Assembly (NCBI GenBank): GCA_017999135.1
Contig: JAGOBT010000064.1
Coordinates: 1 to 10,851, forward strand
DNA: 10,851 nucleotides
DNA from: Burkholderiaceae bacterium
GTDB taxonomy: Bacteria; Pseudomonadota; Gammaproteobacteria; Burkholderiales; Burkholderiaceae_C
Reading direction: 5' to 3'
The position numbers and the translations under genes are program-made. The notes under the pieces are model-generated. The model did no database searches, was not told where the DNA came from, and saw only the letters and a program-made list of their open reading frames with translations. This document shows positions 7,186 to 10,851 of the stretch, piece by piece (position 1 is the first letter of the stretch; every line of letters begins with the position of its first letter).

Positions 7186-9704
7186 CCCTTCGGCGTGAAC
7201 CGGCCCAGCAGCAGCGCGTTGCTGACCACGCTGACCGACGACAGCGCCATTGCCGCGCCGGCCACCACCGGGCTCAGCAGACCGAAGGCGGCCAGCGGGA
7301 TGCCCACCACGTTGTAGGCGAAGGCCCAGAACAGGTTCTGGCGGATGCGCCGGGTGATGGCGCGTGACAGCTGCAGCGCCTGCACCACCAGCACCGGGTC
7401 GCCGCGCAGCAGCGTCAGGCCGGCGGTCTGCATGGCCACATCGGTGGCGCCACCGTCGGCATGGGCCATGGCCAGGCCCACGTCGGCGGCGGCCAGGGCC
7501 GGCGCGTCGTTGACGCCGTCGCCCACCATGGCCACGCGCTGGCCGGGCGCCAGGCCTGCCCGCAAGCCGGCGATGACCTTGGCCTTGTCGCCGGGCAGCA
7601 CCTCGGCGCGCACGTCGGCCATGTCGGTGAAACCGACTTCGCGCGCCAGCGCCTCGGCCGCACCGCGGTTGTCGCCGCTGACCAGCACCACGCGCAGACC
7701 CTCGCGCCGCAGCGCCGCCACTGCCGCGCCGGCACCCGGCTTGGCATGGTCGCCGAAGGCCAGCAGGCCCAGGGCACGCGGTGGCTGGCCTGGCTGCGTG
7801 GCCTCGGCCAGCCAGGCCACGCTGCGGCCCTGCGCGGCCCAGGCCTGCGCCTGCTGCTGCAGGCCGGCATCGACCACGCCCAGCTCCGTCATCCAGACGC
7901 TGCTGCCCAGCTGCAGCGTGCGCCCGGCCACCGTGCCGGTGATGCCGCGGCCGGCCACCGCCTGCGGCGTGTCGGCCTGCAGCCGGGCCACGCCTTCGGC
8001 CTGGGCGGCCTGCACCACGGCGCGGGCCAGCGGGTGCTCGCTGGCGGCTTGCAGGGCGGCGGCCAAGGCCAGCAGTTCGGCCCGGCCGCCGGGCAGGGCG
8101 ATGGTGGCGGTGGCGTCCACCAGCGTGGGCCGGCCTTCGGTGAGGGTGCCGGTCTTGTCGAAGGCCACCACGGCCACGTCGCGCATCAGCTCCAGCGCCT
8201 GGGCGTCGCGCACCAGAATGCCGTGGCGCGCCGCCAGCCCGGTGCCCACCATCAGCGTGGCCGGCGTGGCCAGGCCCAGCGCGCAGGGGCAGGCGATGAC
8301 CAGCACCGACACCGCATGGATCAGCGACGTGGCCCAGCCGGCATCGGTGAACAGGCCCCAGCCCAGCAGCGTGAGCAGCGCCGCCCCGAACACCGCCGGC
8401 ACGAACACCGCCGCCACCTTGTCGACTGTCTGCTGGATTGGCGCCTTCTTCGCCTGGGCCGATTCGACCATCTGCATGATCTGCGACAGCATGCTGGCCG
8501 CGCCCACTGCTGTGGTGCGCACTGCCAGCAGGCCTTCGCCGTTGATGGCGCCGCCTGTCACCCGGTCGCCGGGCTGGCGTGCCACCGGCAGGCTTTCGCC
8601 GGTGAGCAGGCTTTCGTCGAGGTGGCTGCGGCCCTCCAGCACGATGCCGTCGGTGGGCAGGCGCTCGCCGGGGCGCACCAGCACGGTGTCGCCGGGCTGC
8701 ACCTGGGCCAGGGGCACGCTCACTTCCTGGCCATCGCGGCGCAGGCGGGCCACGTCGGGGCGCAGTGCGCGCAGGCCGTCCAGTGCCACCAGGGTGCGGC
8801 GCTTGGCGCGGGCCTCCAGCCACTTGCCGAACAGCACCAGGGTGATGACCACCGCCGCACTCTCGAAATACAGATGCGGCATGCCCTGCGGGTGCATCAG
8901 GCCCCCAAGGCTGCCGCCGTGCGGCAGCCAGCCCCCCAAGGGGGACGCGTCGGCTTGGGAGCGGCCCGGCGCCGCCGCCTGCGCCCACAGCACCAGGCTC
9001 AGGCCGTAGGCGGCGCTGGTGCCGGTGGCCACCAGCAGGTCCATGTTGCCGGCGCCGTTGCGCAGCGCCGCCCAGCCGGCCTTGAAGAAGCGCGCGCCGA
9101 AGAAGAACAGCACCGGCGTGGCCAGCAGCCACTGCCACAGCGCCGGCAGCATCCAGTGGGCGCCGATCAGGTCGCCCGCCATCGGCAGCACCAAGGGCGC
9201 CGACAGTGCGGCAGCCGTGGCGACGCGCCAGCCGTCGTCACCCCGGTGGGCGGCGGGCGCGGCCTGCGCGTCGGCCGGGCGGGTGGCGGTGTAGCCGGCG
9301 CGCTGCACCGCGGCCAGCAGCGTGGCGTCGTCGGCACTGCCGGCCAAGCGTTGCAGTTGCGCGGTGTTGGTGGCCAGGTTGACGCTGACGGCGCTGGTGC
9401 CCGGCACACGGGCCAGCGCCTTCTCGACCCGGCCGACGCAGCTGGCGCAGGTCATGCCGTCAATCTGCAGGCGCACGGTCTCGGTGGGGATGGCGTAGCC
9501 GGCCTTGGCCACCGCCGCGGCCACCGCCTGCGCCGTGGCGTCGGCGTTGGCGCCGTCCAACACCAGGCGGGCCGAATCGGTGGCGCCGTTGACGCTGGCC
9601 TGCTGCACGCCGGGCACCTTGGCGATGGCCTTTTCCACCCGCGCCACGCAGCTGGCGCAGGTCATGCCGGAGATGGGCAACTGCAGGGTCAGGGGTTCGG
9701 CCAT
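7182..9704 (-). CDS. copA: Copper-exporting P1B-type ATPase (CopA)
   Basis: An 840-residue Cu(I)-transporting ATPase of the inner membrane. Two N-terminal heavy-metal-associated domains carry GMTCASC at 13-19 and 83-89. The eight-helix P1B core follows: M1 near 221-240, M2 near 279-299, actuator TGE at 368-370, and transmembrane CPC at 472-474 (metal site). The phosphorylated Asp is in DKTGT at 516-520, SEHP at 555-558, the hinge GDGVND at 728-733, and NVVGIP plus [12 protein letters not shown] near the C terminus. These match Cu+ rather than Zn/Cd pumps. ATG 9704 has AGGA 7 bp upstream. It is divergent from a CopZ-like chaperone, a classic copper-homeostasis pairing in which the chaperone delivers Cu(I) to the pump. 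The M1-M2 loop is lengthened by an in-frame hairpin repeat (8902-8960). The last 4 bp overlap the HD-GYP gene. Confidence 0.96.
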   Translation of the reverse strand: MAEPLTLQLPISGMTCASCVARVEKAIAKVPGVQQASVNGATDSARLVLDGANADATAQAVAAAVAKAGYAIPTETVRLQIDGMTCASCVGRVEKALARVPGTSAVSVNLATNTAQLQRLAGSADDATLLAAVQRAGYTATRPADAQAAPAAHRGDDGWRVATAAALSAPLVLPMAGDLIGAHWMLPALWQWLLATPVLFFFGARFFKAGWAALRNGAGNMDLLVATGTSAAYGLSLVLWAQAAAPGRSQADASPLGGWLPHGGSLGGLMHPQGMPHLYFESAAVVITLVLFGKWLEARAKRRTLVALDGLRALRPDVARLRRDGQEVSVPLAQVQPGDTVLVRPGERLPTDGIVLEGRSHLDESLLTGESLPVARQPGDRVTGGAINGEGLLAVRTTAVGAASMLSQIMQMVESAQAKKAPIQQTVDKVAAVFVPAVFGAALLTLLGWGLFTDAGWATSLIHAVSVLVIACPCALGLATPATLMVGTGLAARHGILVRDAQALELMRDVAVVAFDKTGTLTEGRPTLVDATATIALPGGRAELLALAAALQAASEHPLARAVVQAAQAEGVARLQADTPQAVAGRGITGTVAGRTLQLGSSVWMTELGVVDAGLQQQAQAWAAQGRSVAWLAEATQPGQPPRALGLLAFGDHAKPGAGAAVAALRREGLRVVLVSGDNRGAAEALAREVGFTDMADVRAEVLPGDKAKVIAGLRAGLAPGQRVAMVGDGVNDAPALAAADVGLAMAHADGGATDVAMQTAGLTLLRGDPVLVVQALQLSRAITRRIRQNLFWAFAYNVVGIPLAAFGLLSPVVAGAAMALSSVSVVSNALLLGRFTPKG
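8902..8960. repeat. REP-like GC hairpin element embedded in copA
   Basis: Three nested or adjacent inverted repeats are packed into about 60 bp. GGCTGCCGC (8909-8917) and GCGGCAGCC (8921-8929) form a perfect 9-bp stem with a CGT loop. CCCCC (8933-8937) and GGGGG (8940-8944) flank AA. An outer CCCAAG (8904-8909) pairs with CTTGGG (8954-8959). The look, with CCCCCAAG/CTTGGGGG ends around a GC stem, resembles short interspersed repeats I associate with Burkholderiales genomes. It is read in frame and encodes residues 249-268 of CopA ([20 protein letters not shown]), a low-complexity stretch in the M1-M2 loop. Other copies would be needed to prove mobility; none was seen in this window. Confidence 0.55.
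9436..9669. repeat. 24-bp direct repeat in the two copA metal-binding domains
   Basis: The same 24 bases occur at 9436-9459 and 9646-9669, exactly 210 bp (70 codons) apart. They encode the GMTCASC region of each heavy-metal-associated domain. The identity reflects domain duplication or gene conversion at the metal site and keeps the reading frame, so unequal recombination would delete or add exactly one domain. Confidence 0.8.
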
Positions 9705-9735
9705 GCCGGCATCCTAGCCCCGGGCGCAGAATCAC

Positions 9736-9750
9736 GGGTTGAGCCAACCC
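9736..9750. promoter_or_regulatory. Inverted repeat in the copA/copper-chaperone divergent spacer
   Basis: GGGTTG (9736-9741), AGC, CAACCC (9745-9750) is a perfect 6-bp dyad in the roughly 60-bp spacer between the divergent copper genes. It ends 6 bp before the GGAG Shine-Dalgarno of the chaperone. It could be an operator for a copper-responsive regulator or a leader hairpin affecting chaperone translation. It does not match the CueR-type operator as I know it, and no regulator gene is in the window. Confidence 0.3.
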
Positions 9751-9765
9751 CCCACTGGAGCCATG

Positions 9766-9957
9766 ATGATCGAGCTGACCCTGCCCACCATGACCTGCGG
9801 CCACTGCGTGCGCACCGTCACCGAGACGGTGAAGCAGGTCGACAACCAGGCCACGGTGCAGATCGACCTGCCCACGCACCAGGTGCGCATCCAGTCCAGC
9901 CAGCCGGCGGCGGCCTTTGCCGCCGCGCTGACCGAAGAGGGTTACGCGCCGGCCTGA
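9766..9957 (+). CDS. copZ: Copper chaperone, CopZ-like heavy-metal-associated protein
   Basis: A 63-residue single-domain protein starting MIELTLPTMTCGHCVRTVTE. The metal site is MTCGHC (Cys11 and Cys14), followed by the usual betaalphabetabetaalphabeta pattern (VKQVDNQATVQIDLPTHQVRI, then AFAAALTEEGYAPA). These cytosolic proteins bind Cu(I) and hand it to CopA. The residue between the cysteines is His (CGHC) rather than the CASC of the CopA domains. GGAG at 9757-9760 lies 5 bp before ATG 9766 but only 2 bp before ATG 9763, so 9766 is preferred; 9763 adds one Met. It is divergent from copA. Its 3' end overlaps the PEP-CTERM gene by 16 bp tail to tail. The symbol is by function and context; the family call is secure. 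Confidence 0.9.
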   Translation: MIELTLPTMTCGHCVRTVTETVKQVDNQATVQIDLPTHQVRIQSSQPAAAFAAALTEEGYAPA

Positions 9958-10616
9958 GGGCGCTGGCGCCGCACCGCCAAGCCCAGCAGTGCCAGGCCGC
10001 CGGCCAGCAGAGCCCAGGCGCCGGGCTCGGGCACCGGGCTCAGGTTGGTGGCGCCGACCATGCTGTTGTCGGGCGCAAAGTCGGGGATGCCGGCCACGCC
10101 GGCGATGCCGGGGGCCCGTGGCCACAGGTTCCAGGTGTAGGCCGCCGGCGCAAAGCCTGTGGACGGCAGCAGAGCGCCTGCGACGGTGCCGATCACCGTG
10201 CTGCCGAACGACTGGAACGCACCGCCCGGCAGTGCCTGGGCCGGGTTGCCGTTGAACAGGTTGACCGTCGTGGTGCCGGCCGGGTTCACCACCACCACGG
10301 CGTCGAACAGCACGCCCGGGGCCGCTGCGCCGAAGCGCGCCGTGCCGGCGCCACGGTTGACGCCGAACACGTAGACCGCGCCGGCCGTTGTGCCGATGTC
10401 GTCGTCCATCGTGCCCGAGAACACGAAGCCGCCGGTGTCGGGGTTGTAGGTGACGAAGGCGCCGATCACGTCGAGATCACCGGCGCGGGGGCCGGCGGGC
10501 GCGTACGAGGCCGCCCAGTCGCCGGTGGCATCGGTGATGCCGATGGCATGGCTGGCGCCGGCCGTGGCCAGGCAGGTGGCCGCGAGGGCCAGTTTCAGGG
10601 GTGTGTTCAGTGGCAT
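9942..10616 (-). CDS. PEP-CTERM sorting domain-containing exported protein
   Basis: A 224-residue protein with a signal peptide (KLALAATCLATAGASHA, cut after about residue 24). The body is Gly/Ala/Val-rich and beta-strand-like, including GDLDVIGAFVTYN, VYVFGVNRGAGTARF and VLFDAVVVVNPAG. The canonical C-terminal sorting tag follows: VPEPG at 195-199, a hydrophobic helix 200-214 and the basic cluster RRQR at 216-219. PEP-CTERM proteins are processed by exosortase and released to the cell surface or exopolysaccharide matrix, being linked to biofilm and floc formation. The body has no catalytic motif I recognise. ATG 10616 is supported by AAAGG 7 bp upstream and by the signal peptide. No exosortase gene is in the window, as is normal for these dispersed substrates. 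The stop lies inside the chaperone gene (16-bp overlap). Confidence 0.9.
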   Translation of the reverse strand: MPLNTPLKLALAATCLATAGASHAIGITDATGDWAASYAPAGPRAGDLDVIGAFVTYNPDTGGFVFSGTMDDDIGTTAGAVYVFGVNRGAGTARFGAAAPGVLFDAVVVVNPAGTTTVNLFNGNPAQALPGGAFQSFGSTVIGTVAGALLPSTGFAPAAYTWNLWPRAPGIAGVAGIPDFAPDNSMVGATNLSPVPEPGAWALLAGGLALLGLAVRRQRPQAGA

Positions 10617-10637
10617 GGACAGGCCTTTCGTCGGTTG

Positions 10638-10672
10638 CAGCGGATGGCCCGTGGCGGGCCAGCCGCTGTCAA
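10638..10672 (-). promoter_or_regulatory. Hairpin with promoter-like motifs upstream of the PEP-CTERM gene
   Basis: CAGCGG (10638-10643) pairs with CCGCTG (10663-10668), and GGCCCG (10646-10651) pairs with CGGGCC (10655-10660), giving 12 bp with a 2x2 internal mismatch and a TGG loop. On the minus strand the same DNA reads TGGCCCGCCACGGGCC (10661-10646), which keeps the GG and GC doublets at sigma-54 -24/-12 spacing. A perfect TTGACA lies at 10672-10667, but the hexamer 17 bp downstream (GGCCAT) is a poor -10. The 128-bp stretch 10617-10744 holds no gene. Confidence 0.35.
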
Positions 10673-10744
10673 CGCACACGGCCCGTCGGCTATTCCACGA
10701 CAGCCCTTGGAGCAGCCCCTGGAAGGCCCCATTGATCAGGGGGG

Positions 10745-10851
10745 TCAGGCGGTGGCGCGCCGCCGCACCGCGTCGATGTAGGCCTGGCCGTCGGGCGGCA
10801 GGCCGCTGCGCTGGCTGGCCCAGATCATCTCGCCCAGGCACTCCATCACCT
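10745..10851 (-). CDS. C-terminal fragment of an unrecognised protein
   Basis: A minus-strand frame enters from the right edge and stops with TGA at 10747-10745. It encodes 34 visible residues, beginning VMECLGEMIWASQRSGLPPD and ending DAVRRRATA. Codon use (G/C at nearly every third position) and the 128-bp gap to the next start fit a genuine gene end. The piece is too short to assign a family. It would be transcribed in the same direction as the PEP-CTERM gene, with no clear terminator between them. Confidence 0.5.
   Translation of the reverse strand, partial: VMECLGEMIWASQRSGLPPDGQAYIDAVRRRATA

Noticed and set aside
10701..10744. CAGCCCTTGGA/CAGCCCCTGGA imperfect repeat and a CCCC/GGGG hairpin as a terminator for the right-edge gene
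   Set aside because: The stem is only 4 bp and no T-run follows on the minus strand; chance in GC-rich DNA is likely.
7461..10781. A plus-strand open frame of about 1100 codons opposite copA and the PEP-CTERM gene, and a 994-codon minus frame at 6154-9138
   Set aside because: Both are by-products of high GC: stop codons are rare in these frames. The translations are low-complexity Gly/Arg/Ala/His/Gln with no domains, while the opposite frames hold well-conserved families.
1..10851. CRISPR arrays, tRNA or rRNA genes, transposases, integrases, toxin-antitoxin pairs, riboswitches
   Set aside because: Scanning both strands showed no regularly spaced repeats, no RNA-gene signatures and no translated product of these families.

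Overview
The window reads as chromosomal DNA of a high-GC betaproteobacterium, most likely order Burkholderiales in the Rubrivivax/Leptothrix/Aquincola/Ideonella neighbourhood. The evidence is very strong G/C bias at third codon positions, a PEP-CTERM sorted protein, a DUF3391-HD-GYP phosphodiesterase, a MoxR-type ATPase of the compact betaproteobacterial kind, and a GC-rich interspersed hairpin repeat of a type I associate with this order. No rRNA, tRNA, CRISPR array, transposase, integrase or phage gene was seen. Nearly every base is coding.

Left part (1-4893): the N-terminal propeller half of an S9 (prolyl oligopeptidase-type) peptidase runs off the left edge on the minus strand. It is divergent from a Baeyer-Villiger-type flavin monooxygenase (1382-3175, +). 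Facing that gene is a tight minus-strand cluster, in transcription order MoxR-family AAA+ ATPase, a 77-residue two-helix membrane protein and a GNAT acetyltransferase, with gaps of 4 and 13 bp.

Middle (4894-7185): a 209-bp divergent control region carries back-to-back -10-like boxes and two leader hairpins. It leads into a secreted diheme cytochrome c (c4 type), which ends at a textbook intrinsic terminator. An HD-GYP cyclic-di-GMP phosphodiesterase follows.

Right part (7182-10851): a copper-exporting P1B ATPase (copA, minus) is divergent from a small CopZ-like copper chaperone (+), the two forming a copper-efflux pair. A PEP-CTERM surface/exported protein (minus) follows, with a structured, promoter-like upstream region. 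The C-terminal 34 residues of an unrecognised minus-strand gene enter from the right edge.

The main oddities are these. A REP-like double hairpin is embedded in frame in the extracytoplasmic M1-M2 loop of CopA. Three convergent gene pairs are packed with gaps of +9, -4 and -16 bp; in one of them both stop codons share a single CTAG palindrome. The MoxR ATPase lacks its usual VWA-domain partner in the window. The hairpin in front of the PEP-CTERM gene overlaps a possible sigma-54 promoter. I did not find a clearly new defence, mobile or biosynthetic system.
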